Source of the DNA: Bosea sp. 685
GTDB taxonomy: Bacteria; Pseudomonadota; Alphaproteobacteria; Rhizobiales; Beijerinckiaceae
Assembly: GCF_031884435.1 (NCBI RefSeq)
Contig: NZ_CP134779.1
Location: forward strand, 4,154,001-4,218,000
Reading direction: 5' to 3'
Length of the DNA: 64,000 nt
The notes under the pieces were generated by a model. That model was not told the origin of the DNA, made no database searches, and saw nothing but the letters and a program-made list of their open reading frames with translations. Positions 55,924 to 64,000 of this stretch are shown here, in pieces (positions within the stretch are counted from its first letter, which is position 1; the number at the start of each line of letters is the position of its first letter). The position numbers were made by a program, and so were the translations under genes.

Positions 55924-56550
55924 TCATGCCGTGTGTGTCCCGCGCTTCGACAGGAATTTCGCCATGGCCTGCAAGCCGCGATGGATCGCGACCTTGGCCG
56001 CCGTCTCGGTCATTCCCGCGGCGTTCGCTGCCTCGGCCACGCTCGTCCCTTGAATCTTGACCCGGTCGATCAGAGCGCGTGTGCGCTCCGGCAGAGCCTG
56101 CATCGCGCGCTCCAGATCGAGCCTGGCATCCGGGGCGGCGCTGTCGGGCGCGGCCAGTTGAAAGGCCTCCTCGTCGATCGGCAGGTTTGCGGCGTGACGC
56201 CCGCTGCGGCGCAGATGGTCGACGAGCTTGTAGCGCGCGATCGCATGGGCCCAGGCCGTCACCGGGCTCGCAGGATCATAGGTGTGGCGGGAGAGATGCA
56301 GGGCCAGCAAGGTCTCCTGCAGCACGTCCTCGGCCTCGCTCGCCTCGCTGCGACCGGCGCGCGCCAGCATCTGTCTGAGATAGCCGCGCAGACGCAGGCT
56401 GATCGTATCGAGGAAGAGCCGATAGGCCGCGGCATCGCCGGCCAGGGCAGCCAGGAAGACGGGGCGCAGCTGCTTTTCGAGTTCCAGGAGCGACAAGGCT
56501 ATGCGCTTTTCCGGGGATGGCGAGGCAAAATCCGGCTTATTCCGTCGCAT
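55924..56550 (-). CDS. ECF-family RNA polymerase sigma factor (SigF-like, NrsF-controlled)
   Basis: 208 residues. Sigma70 region 2 lies at about 30-105 (YRLFLDTISLRLRGYLRQML, SEAEDVLQETLLALHLSRHTYD, WAHAIARYKLVDHLRR). Region 4 lies at about 145-200 (MQALPERTRALIDRVKIQGT, SVAEAANAAGMTETAAKVAIHRGLQ). It is followed by its NrsF anti-sigma gene. Probably controls its own operon and perhaps the divergent esterase gene 113 bases away. Confidence 0.9.
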   Translation of the reverse strand: MRRNKPDFASPSPEKRIALSLLELEKQLRPVFLAALAGDAAAYRLFLDTISLRLRGYLRQMLARAGRSEASEAEDVLQETLLALHLSRHTYDPASPVTAWAHAIARYKLVDHLRRSGRHAANLPIDEEAFQLAAPDSAAPDARLDLERAMQALPERTRALIDRVKIQGTSVAEAANAAGMTETAAKVAIHRGLQAMAKFLSKRGTHTA

Positions 56551-56663
56551 GCCGTCACTGGGCTCACAAGCCCGTGACCTGGCGATGAACCCCGCTGGCC
56601 GACACTATAGGCTCGCGCCTGCGGGAGGCGCTGTGTGGGCGCGCATGCACAGGAGCCTCGGAG

Positions 56664-57593
56664 ATGAGCGCGAGGGATTTGGCTGCGGGACAGCGTCTTG
56701 CGCGCTGGATAGCGGCTCTTGCCACCAGCCTTGTCCTGACCGGCCCCGCGCCGGCCCAGAATCCGACCGACCGCAAGCCTGCCAATCGCAAGCCTGCCGA
56801 TTCCTGCCCGACCGAGGGCGGCTGCCTGGTCGATGGCGGTTCTTACCGCATCATCCTGCCACAAGTGCCGGCCGGGCAGCGCAGCGGCGCGATCCTGTAT
56901 TTCCACGGCTATCAGGGCTCGGCTGACGAGACGATCGCCGATCAGGGGCTCGTCGGCGTGGCGCAAAACCTCGGCGTCGCCCTGATCGCGGCGGACGGCA
57001 TGGCCCGCACCTGGTCCTATCCCGGTTCGCCCGGCCATAACCGCGACGAGTTCGCCTATGTCGGCCACGTTCTCGACGATGTCGCACGGCGCTTCCCGGT
57101 CGACCCTGGCCGGATCCTGGCAAGCGGCTTCTCGCAAGGCGGCTCGATGGTCTGGTATCTGGCCTGCCGGATGCCGACGCGCTTTGCCGGGTTCGCGCCG
57201 ATCGCCGGCGCCTTCTGGGAGCCGCTGCCGAGCGGCTGCGCCGGTCCGCGCCCGAACCTGATCCATGTCCATGGCGTGAGCGACACCACCGTGCCGCTGG
57301 CCGGGCGCAGCTTGCGGTCCGGCTACAAGCAGGGCGATGTCTTCAAGAGCTTGGCGATCCTGGCGCCTGGCGGCTGCACCGCCTCCTTGGTCGCCGAGAC
57401 GCAAGCGCCGGCCGATCCCCCTGAACTGAGCTGCCGCCTGGCGAGTGGCTGCGCCGGCCCGGCCCGGCTCGAACTCTGTCTGCATACTGGCGGCCACATC
57501 GCCTCCGCCGGTTGGGTCGAGCGCGCCTGGAGGCTGATCATGCCGCCCGAGGTGCCACTGGGGCGCACCGGCGCCAGGCTCACTTTTCCGTGA
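56664..57593 (+). CDS. LpqC-like secreted esterase / polyhydroxybutyrate depolymerase family
   Basis: 309 residues with a signal peptide (cleavage near APA-QNP). Alpha/beta hydrolase: oxyanion region LYFHGYQGS, nucleophile elbow GFSQGG (S157), an aspartate in VHGVSDTTVP and a histidine in HTGGHIAS. Members act as feruloyl or PHB-type esterases; the substrate is not clear. AGGAG stands eight bases before the ATG. A 15-bp spaced repeat (56772-56798) doubles RKPA in the mature N terminus. Confidence 0.82.
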   Translation: MSARDLAAGQRLARWIAALATSLVLTGPAPAQNPTDRKPANRKPADSCPTEGGCLVDGGSYRIILPQVPAGQRSGAILYFHGYQGSADETIADQGLVGVAQNLGVALIAADGMARTWSYPGSPGHNRDEFAYVGHVLDDVARRFPVDPGRILASGFSQGGSMVWYLACRMPTRFAGFAPIAGAFWEPLPSGCAGPRPNLIHVHGVSDTTVPLAGRSLRSGYKQGDVFKSLAILAPGGCTASLVAETQAPADPPELSCRLASGCAGPARLELCLHTGGHIASAGWVERAWRLIMPPEVPLGRTGARLTFP

Positions 57594-57665
57594 AGATGTA
57601 ACCGTGGCGCCGGCCGCTGCGATCTCTCCCACGCAGCCACTGACGCGGCCCGCCGGAGACCCTGC

Positions 57666-58940
57666 ATGCGCCACACTTCTTTGACGAGCCTCGCAAACAG
57701 CGCCAACGACACCGCGACCGGGCCCGCCGCCGGCCCCTCCCCGCCAGCGGCGAAGCGGCCGCGCGACGAGCGGCTCGACTTCTTCCGCGGCCTGACCATG
57801 CTGATCATCTTCGTGGCGCATCTGCCGGAGAACAGCTGGAACGCCTTCATCCCGGCGCGCTTCGGCTTTTCCTCCGGCGCAGAGCTCTTCGTCTTCTGCT
57901 CCGGCATCGCCAGCGCGCTCGCCTTCGGCAGCGTCTTCGTCCGGCGCGGCCTCTGGCTGGGCACCGCGCGCATCGCCTACCGGATCTGGCAGGTCTATTG
58001 GGCGCAGCTTGGCCTCGTGCTGGCGCTGATCGCGCTCGCAGGCCTGCTCGACCGCGCCTTCGGCTTGGCCGAGCTCGCCAGGCAATTCCCGCCGCTGCTG
58101 AGCGACGCGGAGACCGCGCTCTTCGGCCTGGCCACCCTGACCTGGCAGCCCGATTATCTCGACATTCTGCCGATGTACCTCGTCATCCTGGCGCTGGTGC
58201 CGGTCATGATGGTGCTCAGGCGCCTCCATGCCGCCCTGCCCTTCCTGCTGGCCGGTTTGCTCTACGCGCTGGTCTGGACAGAGGGCCTCAACCTGCCCGG
58301 CAATCCCTGGAATGGCGCCGGCTGGTTCCTCAACCCCTTCGCCTGGCAATTCGTCTTCTTCATCGGCTTCTTCATCACGATGAAATGGCTGCCGGTGCCG
58401 CGGCTCGGCGACACCAGATTGATGCTGGCCGCCGCCGGCTTCATCCTGCTCTGTGTGCCGCTCTCCTTCTGGGGCATCCTGGAGCATTGGCCGGCCGCGC
58501 AGGCCTTGCGCGACCTGATCATCCCCGAAGCCGAGAAGAGCAACCTGCATATCCTGCGCGTGTTGCATTTCCTCGCTTTGGCCTATCTCGTGCTGAGCCT
58601 GATCGAACCCTGGCGCCAGCGGCTCGACAGCGGAGCCGGCCATCTCCTGATCCTGATCGGCCGGCAGTCGCTCGCGACCTTCCTCGCCAGCGTCGTGCTG
58701 GCGCGCCTCGCCGGCACGGCCGCCGACATGCTGGGGCGCGGCGAGGCCAGCGTCGCGCTGCTCAACCTGGCAGGCTTTGCGCTGATCCTCGCGGTTGCCG
58801 TCATCGTCGGCTGGTTCAAGAGCCAGCCCTGGGCCGGGCCGGCGCCCAAGCCCGAGCCCAAGTCAGAGCCCAAGTCAGAGCCAGTGCGGCAGGACGGGCC
58901 GGCCGCGGCCCTGCCAACACGCGTCCGTGAAGCGAGTTGA
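57666..58940 (+). CDS. OpgC-domain membrane protein (acyltransferase-like)
   Basis: 424 residues, about ten membrane spans. N-terminal RDERLDFFRGLTMLIIFVAH is the OpgC/acyltransferase-3 start with the RxxxxDxxRG pattern. OpgC modifies osmoregulated periplasmic glucans with succinyl groups; relatives of this length in Rhizobiales are often only called OpgC-domain proteins. GGAG stands seven bases before the ATG. The C-terminal tail has a 12-bp duplication (58857-58880, KSEPKSEP). Confidence 0.85.
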   Translation: MRHTSLTSLANSANDTATGPAAGPSPPAAKRPRDERLDFFRGLTMLIIFVAHLPENSWNAFIPARFGFSSGAELFVFCSGIASALAFGSVFVRRGLWLGTARIAYRIWQVYWAQLGLVLALIALAGLLDRAFGLAELARQFPPLLSDAETALFGLATLTWQPDYLDILPMYLVILALVPVMMVLRRLHAALPFLLAGLLYALVWTEGLNLPGNPWNGAGWFLNPFAWQFVFFIGFFITMKWLPVPRLGDTRLMLAAAGFILLCVPLSFWGILEHWPAAQALRDLIIPEAEKSNLHILRVLHFLALAYLVLSLIEPWRQRLDSGAGHLLILIGRQSLATFLASVVLARLAGTAADMLGRGEASVALLNLAGFALILAVAVIVGWFKSQPWAGPAPKPEPKSEPKSEPVRQDGPAAALPTRVREAS

Positions 58941-59011
58941 TCTCCGTTTGAACGGCGCCCTGCGAACTCCCCGATGAGCGCCCTTGCCGGGCGCTGCAAT
59001 GGAGCAGCCTC

Positions 59012-60397
59012 ATGTATCACGATCTATCGGGCGACCGCGTCACCGTCGCCAACGACGCGGCCCGGCTGGCCTGGAACGACACGCTGGAGGCGCTGCTGGC
59101 GCATGCCGCAGCGACGCCCGAGCATCTCGCCCGCACCCTCGACGCCGATTCCGGTTTCGCGCTCGCTCATGCGGCCAAGGGCCTGATGCTGCTCTCGCTG
59201 GCGCGGCCCGAACTGCTCGGCGCTGCACGCGACTGCCTGGCGAAGGCCCAGGCCGCCATGGCACAGCGCCCGGCGACGCGGCGCGAGCACATGATCAGCG
59301 AGGCGCTGGCGCTCTGGCTCGCAGACGCGCCGCGCCAGGCGGCGCAACGCCTGGAGGCCATCCTCGACAGCCATCCCTTCGACGTGCTGGCGCTGAAGCT
59401 CTCGCACGGCCTGCGCTTCATGCTCGGCGACCAGGCTGAGATGCTTGCGAGCCTGCGCCGCGTCGTGCCGGGCTTCGCCGAGAGCCATCCGCTCGCCGGC
59501 TATGTCAATGGCTGCTACGCGTTCGCCTTGGAGGAGCAGGGCTTCTATGCCGAGGCCGAGCGCACTGGGCGCCGCGCAGTCGCCCTGAGCCCGCGCGACG
59601 CCTGGGGCCGCCATGCCGTGGCGCATGTGCTGGAGATGACTGGCCGCGCCAATGAGGGCGTCGCCTGGCTCGGCGATGGTCGCAACTGGGCCCATGCCAA
59701 TAATCTGCGCTTCCATATCGTCTGGCACCTCGCTCTGTTCCGGCTCGAGCGCGGCGAGACCGCTGAAGTGCTGCGCCTCTATGACGAGGAGATCCGCGGC
59801 GAGCAGACCGATGATTACCGCGACATCGCCAACGGCGCCTCGCTGCTGGCCAGGCTCGACTATGCCGGCGTCGATGTCGGCTCGCGCTGGGAGGAACTCG
59901 CTGCCAAGGCCGAAGGCCGCGTTCATGACGGCCGCCTCGTCTTCGCCGACCTGCATTACGCGCTCGCGCTGCTCGGCGCCGGCCAACATGACGCGGCCGA
60001 AACCATCGCGCGCGGGCTGGTCGAGGATTGCCAGACGCATCCGAGCGGCGAACGGCGCGAAGCCGCCCGCAACGGCGCGCTCGCGGCGTTCGGCCTGATC
60101 GCCTTCCATGAGGGCGACTATGCCGAGGCCTCCCGCCTGCTCGGCAGCGCCCGCAGCGGGCTTGTTGCCATCGGCGGCAGCCACGCCCAGCGCGACCTGT
60201 TCGAGCAGGCCCATATCGAAAGCCTGATCCGCTCCGGCAATCATGATCGGGCCAACCACGTCCTCAGTGAACGCCTCGCCCGGCGCGGCGGTTCGAACCT
60301 CTACGCCGCCCGCAGGCTGGCGCAGCTGCGACAGCGGCCATCGAGCCGGACCGCGGCGCTCGCTATCGCCGCGACGCCGCTTGCCATCGCCCATTGA
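59012..60397 (+). CDS. Tetratricopeptide-repeat protein of the TTC38 type
   Basis: 461 residues of helical repeats. The pattern ALAHAAKGLMLLSLARPELL, SHPLAGYVNGCYAFALEEQG, AERTGRRAVALSPRDAWGRH, AVAHVLEMTGRANEGVAWL and FHIVWHLALFRLERGE is that of TTC38-like proteins, found in bacteria and animals with unknown function. Cytoplasmic, no signal. GGAG stands eight bases before the ATG. A small membrane protein follows. Confidence 0.82.
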   Translation: MYHDLSGDRVTVANDAARLAWNDTLEALLAHAAATPEHLARTLDADSGFALAHAAKGLMLLSLARPELLGAARDCLAKAQAAMAQRPATRREHMISEALALWLADAPRQAAQRLEAILDSHPFDVLALKLSHGLRFMLGDQAEMLASLRRVVPGFAESHPLAGYVNGCYAFALEEQGFYAEAERTGRRAVALSPRDAWGRHAVAHVLEMTGRANEGVAWLGDGRNWAHANNLRFHIVWHLALFRLERGETAEVLRLYDEEIRGEQTDDYRDIANGASLLARLDYAGVDVGSRWEELAAKAEGRVHDGRLVFADLHYALALLGAGQHDAAETIARGLVEDCQTHPSGERREAARNGALAAFGLIAFHEGDYAEASRLLGSARSGLVAIGGSHAQRDLFEQAHIESLIRSGNHDRANHVLSERLARRGGSNLYAARRLAQLRQRPSSRTAALAIAATPLAIAH

Positions 60398-60440
60398 CCC
60401 TTTGGACCCCTTGGACCTCTTCGCGACAGGAACCCATGCC

Positions 60441-60926
60441 ATGACCACCGTCACCATGACCCGGGGCTTTGCCTTGCCTTCGACGCGCAGCGTGCTCAAC
60501 CTCGCTCTCGGCGGCTTTGCCGCGCTCGGCTTCTGGGAGCTGTTCTCGGCCGTGCCGACCGCCTGGTTCGCCGAATATCCGCTGGAGCCGCCGGAGCTGG
60601 TCAAGTCGCTCTTCGCGCATCAATTCGGCCTCACCATCTCGACGCCGACAGCCAAGCTGCTGCATTTCACCACCGGCTTCCTGTTCTACCCGCTGGGCTA
60701 TTACGGGCTGACCCGCTGGGTGAAGAGCTTCGGCATGCCGGCCGATGGCTGGATCTGGGGCGTGATCACCTATTTCATCGCGCTCGGCTTCTTTGCGCCG
60801 CTCGCCGGCCAGCATTTTCTGCTCAACGACGTGCCGCGCCTCTCGGTCATGAGCCTCATCGGCCACGCGATCTACGGCTACCTCGCGGCCTATGTCTTCG
60901 AGGCGCTGGAAGCGCGCAAGGCCTGA
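60441..60926 (+). CDS. Small integral membrane protein, hypothetical
   Basis: 161 residues with about four membrane spans (LNLALGGFAALGFWELFS, TTGFLFYPLGYYGLTRW, WIWGVITYFIALGFFAPLAG, LSVMSLIGHAIYGYLAAYVF). No family recognised. It starts 44 bases after the TTC38-like gene and is probably cotranscribed. Its last 37 bases overlap the end of the convergent amidohydrolase gene. Confidence 0.75.
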   Translation: MTTVTMTRGFALPSTRSVLNLALGGFAALGFWELFSAVPTAWFAEYPLEPPELVKSLFAHQFGLTISTPTAKLLHFTTGFLFYPLGYYGLTRWVKSFGMPADGWIWGVITYFIALGFFAPLAGQHFLLNDVPRLSVMSLIGHAIYGYLAAYVFEALEARKA

Positions 60927-61849
60927 GCAAATGCTCGTGGCGCTGGCTGAACGCGGTAGAGACGGGCCGCATTGCCGTGGAACAAGGCGGTCTGTTCGTC
61001 GGGCGAGAAGCCCGCAGTCATGCGCTTGAAGTGGTCGAATATACCGCCATAGGCAATATAACGCGTCGAGACTGGCCAGTCGCTGGCGAATAATGTTCGG
61101 CCCGGCCCGAAGCAGGCAATACAGTGGAGCGCCATGTCCTTGACCGCCTCATAGGTCGGGTTGGGATCATAGCCGACCATGTTGACCTTGATCGCGATAT
61201 TGGGCGCGTCCGCCAGGCGGCGGACGGCCTCGCGCCAGCGGGCAAGACCGTCTTCGTCGCGATCGATCGGGCTGCCGCTGTGATTCACGACAATCTGCAG
61301 ATCGGGACAGGCGCGGGCGAGAGCAGCGACACCCTCGGCCTGATAGGGATACATCATCAGATCGAGCGTCAGCCCGCGCTTGGCGAGCAACGCGACATCG
61401 CGGCGCCAGGCGGGATCGAGCACGACATCTCCGCTCTTGGCCCAGGACTTCGCTGGATTGGTCGGGTGGTGGCTGATGATCGCCCTGAAACCGTTCAGAC
61501 GCGGGTTTGCGCTTTCGCGCTCGATGATCGGCAGCGCATCCTTGGTCCCGAACGGCGCCGATCCAACATAGCGGGCTGCGACTCCGGAACGTTTGTCGAG
61601 CGTATCGAGCCAGGCAAGTTCCCCGCCCGGATCGGCCGGGTCCCACAAGGCTTCGACATGGACGCTCGCCACGACGTCATGGGCCATGCTTGCCTGGCGA
61701 TAGTCTTCCGTCAGGAAATTGCGCCGGATGCTTTCGAGGCCACTTACCGCGGTTGCGCCCCCGGACGGCTTGAGCCAGGGGTGCCGCCCCATCGACACAT
61801 CCCAGAGATGCATATGCGGATCGATAATCGGTCCTGAATAGATCGGCAT
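60890..61849 (-). CDS. Amidohydrolase-2 family protein (PDC-hydrolase/lactonase-like)
   Basis: 319 residues, metal-dependent TIM barrel. IIDPHMHLWD carries the HxH pair; VVNHSGSP has a third histidine and LFASDWPVST the late aspartate. These are the marks of the 2-pyrone-4,6-dicarboxylate lactonase, L-fuconolactonase and related amidohydrolase group. It probably opens a lactone or cleaves a C-C bond in a sugar-acid or aromatic route. It ends an operon whose upstream genes encode a PotABC-type importer, so that transporter may bring its substrate or precursor. Confidence 0.85.
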   Translation of the reverse strand: MPIYSGPIIDPHMHLWDVSMGRHPWLKPSGGATAVSGLESIRRNFLTEDYRQASMAHDVVASVHVEALWDPADPGGELAWLDTLDKRSGVAARYVGSAPFGTKDALPIIERESANPRLNGFRAIISHHPTNPAKSWAKSGDVVLDPAWRRDVALLAKRGLTLDLMMYPYQAEGVAALARACPDLQIVVNHSGSPIDRDEDGLARWREAVRRLADAPNIAIKVNMVGYDPNPTYEAVKDMALHCIACFGPGRTLFASDWPVSTRYIAYGGIFDHFKRMTAGFSPDEQTALFHGNAARLYRVQPAPRAFAQALRASSASKT

Positions 61850-61856
61850 CGTTCCG

Positions 61857-62651
61857 CTACCTCAAAAACCCCTTCGAGAGCCCGATGCTCCGATGGACCA
61901 CGGTCACCACGGCGAGCGTCATCACGATCATCAGGACCGCGATCGCAGCGATCAGCGGGTCGGAGCGCGACTCGAGATGCCTGAACATCTCCACGGGCAG
62001 CGTCGAAACCCGCGGCCCGGCCAGGAACAGCGTGATCACGATCTCGTCGAACGAAACGAGAAAGCTCAGCGCGCCGGCCGAGAGCAGGCCAGGCGCGATC
62101 AGTGGCAGGGTGACCCGGCAGAAGACGCTCAGCGGCCTCGCTCCCAAGGTCGCCGCGGCCTCCTCGACCACGATCGGCAAGCCGCCCAGCGCCGTCACGA
62201 GAATGCGCAACGCATAAGGCAGGGTCAGGACGAGATGTCCGAGCGCGATGCCCGTGAAGGTCCCAAGCAGGCCGACAGAGGCGAAGGTGATCAAGATCGC
62301 CAGGCCGAGCACGATGGTCGGCAGCAGAAGCGGCGCCGTGAACAGATTGTAGATGAATTCCACGCCGCGCGGCTTGAGCCTGACGATGACATAGGAGGCC
62401 GGCAAGGCGATCAGCAGCGTCGCCGCAGTCACCAGCGTCGCAAGGATCAGGCTGTTGCGGAAGCCTTCCAGCATCCGCCCGTTGGCGAAGATCGCCGCAT
62501 ACCACCTCAGGCTCCAGCTCGAAGGTGGAAAGCGCAAGGTCGTCTCGCCGCTGAAGGACAGCGGAACGATCACCAGGACCGGAGCGAGCAGGAAAACGAA
62601 AAGGATCGCGACAGCGATCTTCAGCGGCAGGCCTGTGCGGGTTTCCGTCAT
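61857..62651 (-). CDS. ABC transporter permease (PotC-like)
   Basis: 264 residues, six spans, BPD_transp_1. EAA loop VVEEAAATLGARPLSVFCRVTLPL. ATG 62651 is used, two bases after the stop of the partner permease; the frame is open further up but that would overlap the partner gene. Polyamine/opine/thiamine-type importer subunit. Seven bases separate it from the amidohydrolase gene. Confidence 0.92.
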   Translation of the reverse strand: MTETRTGLPLKIAVAILFVFLLAPVLVIVPLSFSGETTLRFPPSSWSLRWYAAIFANGRMLEGFRNSLILATLVTAATLLIALPASYVIVRLKPRGVEFIYNLFTAPLLLPTIVLGLAILITFASVGLLGTFTGIALGHLVLTLPYALRILVTALGGLPIVVEEAAATLGARPLSVFCRVTLPLIAPGLLSAGALSFLVSFDEIVITLFLAGPRVSTLPVEMFRHLESRSDPLIAAIAVLMIVMTLAVVTVVHRSIGLSKGFLR

Positions 62652-62653
62652 CG

Positions 62654-63517
62654 TCAGTCCAGCGAGCGCAGGGCGCGCGTATAGAGGGTCAGTGCGGTGC
62701 CGAACAGCAGGAGGACCAGGATCGACAGCGTCGCAGCCGCCGGCCAGTTCAACGTCACGATGGCCTGGTCGTAAATCTCCGTCGCCAGAAGGAAGACCCG
62801 ACCTCCACCCAGCACGCGCGGCGTGATGAAGGACGAGACGCAGAGGACGAAACAGAAGAAGCAGCCGAGCGCGATGCCCGGCGCGGTCAAAGGCACGACG
62901 ATGCGCCAGAAACTCTGCCAGGGCCTGGCGCCGAGTGTCAGGGCAGCCTCTTCGCATCGTGGATCGAGGCGGCCGAAGCCCGCCAGCAGCGCAAGGATCA
63001 TGTAGGGCATCAGGATTTCGGTCAGCCCGATGACGACGCCCGTCAGATTGAACAGCAGCCTGAACGGAACCGGCGCTCCGAAGAACCCCAGCGCATTATT
63101 GATCAATCCACCATCCGCGAGCATCGCGATCCAGCCATAGGTCCTGACCACTGCGGAGGTCAGCAACGGCGCGATGACGAGGACGAAGAGGAAGGTTCGC
63201 CAGGCTCCGCTCGCCCGGTGCAAATAGAGCGCGATCGGATAGGACAGGAGTAGCGTCAGCACCGTGATCAGCACGCTCACGCCGATCGATCGCAGAAGGA
63301 TTTCCAGGTAATAGGTGTCCGCCACGAGCTGGACCCAGTTCTCCCAGGTGAAGGCCGGCCCGATGCCGCCGCCGGGCAGCGCCTCGTTGAACGAGATCCG
63401 CAGGAGGTTGACGATCGGAACGATGAACACGATGGCGTTGACGAGCAGGATCGGCGTGATGAGCGCTGCTGCGAGGCCGGCGCCATTGCGGTTCATGTCG
63501 TTCTTGCCGCCGGCCAT
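62654..63517 (-). CDS. ABC transporter permease (PotB-like)
   Basis: 287 residues, six spans. The stretch SAVVRTYGWIAMLADGGLIN is characteristic of PotB-type permeases, and the EAA loop is CEEAALTLGARPWQSFWRIVVPL. Start at 63517 (MAGGKNDMNRN); an internal ATG at 63496 is possible. Partner of the PotC-like protein. Confidence 0.92.
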   Translation of the reverse strand: MAGGKNDMNRNGAGLAAALITPILLVNAIVFIVPIVNLLRISFNEALPGGGIGPAFTWENWVQLVADTYYLEILLRSIGVSVLITVLTLLLSYPIALYLHRASGAWRTFLFVLVIAPLLTSAVVRTYGWIAMLADGGLINNALGFFGAPVPFRLLFNLTGVVIGLTEILMPYMILALLAGFGRLDPRCEEAALTLGARPWQSFWRIVVPLTAPGIALGCFFCFVLCVSSFITPRVLGGGRVFLLATEIYDQAIVTLNWPAAATLSILVLLLFGTALTLYTRALRSLD

Positions 63518-63526
63518 CGCCCGCCC

Positions 63527-64000
63527 TCACGCAGACCTGGCGAAGGCGAGGGTATCCTCGACGCGCCATGAAAGATCGACCGCAGCGCCCGGCAGATGCG
63601 GTGCGCCGGCAGCGATGGTGTGATGTTCGATCAGCCAGGTGGCACCATCGACATCGACATCGTACTGGACGACGTCGCCGATATAGACGACGCGCCTGAC
63701 CTGCCCCGATACCCGGTTGAAGCCATCTCCGCCGGCCGGCTCTCCAAACGCGATCCGATGCGGCCGCACCATCACCTCGATCTCGCCGCTCTGTGTCACC
63801 GGCAGGCGGATCACGTGGCTCCCGACGATCGCGTGATCGCCCCGCGCCAGGCAGGGAAGCCGGTTGATGCGGCCGACAAAGGAGGCGACGAAAGGGTTGG
63901 CCGGGCGCTCGTAGAGGTCGGTGGGAGCGCCGATCTGCTCCACCTTGCCGGCGTTCATAACGGCGACCTTGTCGCACATGGCGAGCGCCTCCGCCTGATC
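63527..64000 (-). CDS. ABC transporter ATP-binding protein (PotA-like), C-terminal fragment
   Basis: The gene runs off the right edge; 157 codons are seen. It starts just after the H-loop (DQAEALAMCDKVAVMNAGKV) and has QIGAPTDLYERPANPFVASF, then the TOBE_2 regulatory domain (VMVRPHRIAF ... VYIGDVVQYDVDV). This is the PotA/UgpC-like layout. It energises the two permeases encoded after it; the binding-protein gene is presumably beyond the window. Confidence 0.92.
   Translation of the reverse strand, partial: DQAEALAMCDKVAVMNAGKVEQIGAPTDLYERPANPFVASFVGRINRLPCLARGDHAIVGSHVIRLPVTQSGEIEVMVRPHRIAFGEPAGGDGFNRVSGQVRRVVYIGDVVQYDVDVDGATWLIEHHTIAAGAPHLPGAAVDLSWRVEDTLAFARSA

Noticed and set aside
56499..58643. 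Minus-strand open frame of 714 codons
   Set aside because: Antisense to the LpqC-like and OpgC-like genes, low complexity, no motif.

Overview
The window is GC-rich DNA from an alphaproteobacterium, most likely of the order Hyphomicrobiales (Rhizobiales) and in style close to Bosea and its relatives. The reasons are a ChvE/GguAB-type sugar transporter, an NrsF-type anti-sigma factor with its ECF sigma factor, an EcfG-like promoter, and intergenic palindromes of a kind I recall from Rhizobiales. Genus-level placement is inference. No rRNA, tRNA, CRISPR array, transposase or integrase was found.

Region by region. (1) 1-3.1 kb: the end of a branched-chain-type substrate-binding protein, a MaoC-like acyl dehydratase, an acyl-CoA ligase and a broken CoA-transferase start, i.e. 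the tail of an organic-acid uptake and CoA-activation operon cut off at about 3.14 kb. (2) 3.3-10.2 kb: a LacI regulator, ThuA-like protein, Gfo/Idh dehydrogenase and a sugar ABC transporter without its own ATPase, with a divergent short-chain dehydrogenase. (3) 10.2-12 kb: an AAA_14/DUF4143 ATPase with a hairpin at its start and a small stress-type gene. (4) 12.1-25.7 kb: a large pentose/galactose locus with aldose epimerase, a YtfQRT-YjfF type ABC transporter, a GntR regulator, three enzymes of the non-phosphorylative L-arabinose pathway (1-dehydrogenase, lactonase, 2-keto-3-deoxy-arabonate dehydratase) and a ChvE-GguA-GguB transporter. (5) 25.9-31.1 kb: a DeoR regulator and a one-carbon oxidation set (dimethylglycine dehydrogenase-like enzyme, PurU, FolD). 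(6) 31.3-32.9 kb: a metallophosphoesterase and an EamA transporter. (7) 32.9-43.5 kb: a complete 2-aminoethylphosphonate locus (LysR, PhnW, PhnA, PhnY, ABC transporter, Na/Pi transporter). (8) 43.7-44.0 kb: a nest of palindromic repeats.

(9) 44-56 kb looks accessory. DusA is followed by a 2.2-kb segment that carries a Fic protein and ends in a diverged copy of the dusA 5' end, the layout expected of a decayed dusA-integrated island. Next come a DUF2235 hydrolase with membrane segments, a membrane-anchored class-3 lipase, and two haem proteins, one of them RoxA-like. (10) 55.2-61.8 kb: NrsF/ECF sigma pair, LpqC-like esterase, OpgC-like membrane protein, TTC38-like TPR protein, a small membrane protein and an amidohydrolase. 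(11) 61.9-64 kb: a spermidine/putrescine-type ABC transporter running off the end.

Two patterns cut across these regions. Short (12-18 bp) tandem duplications recur at more than a dozen places, in frame inside genes and across stop and start codons. The operons are packed tightly, with many ATGA-type start/stop overlaps.
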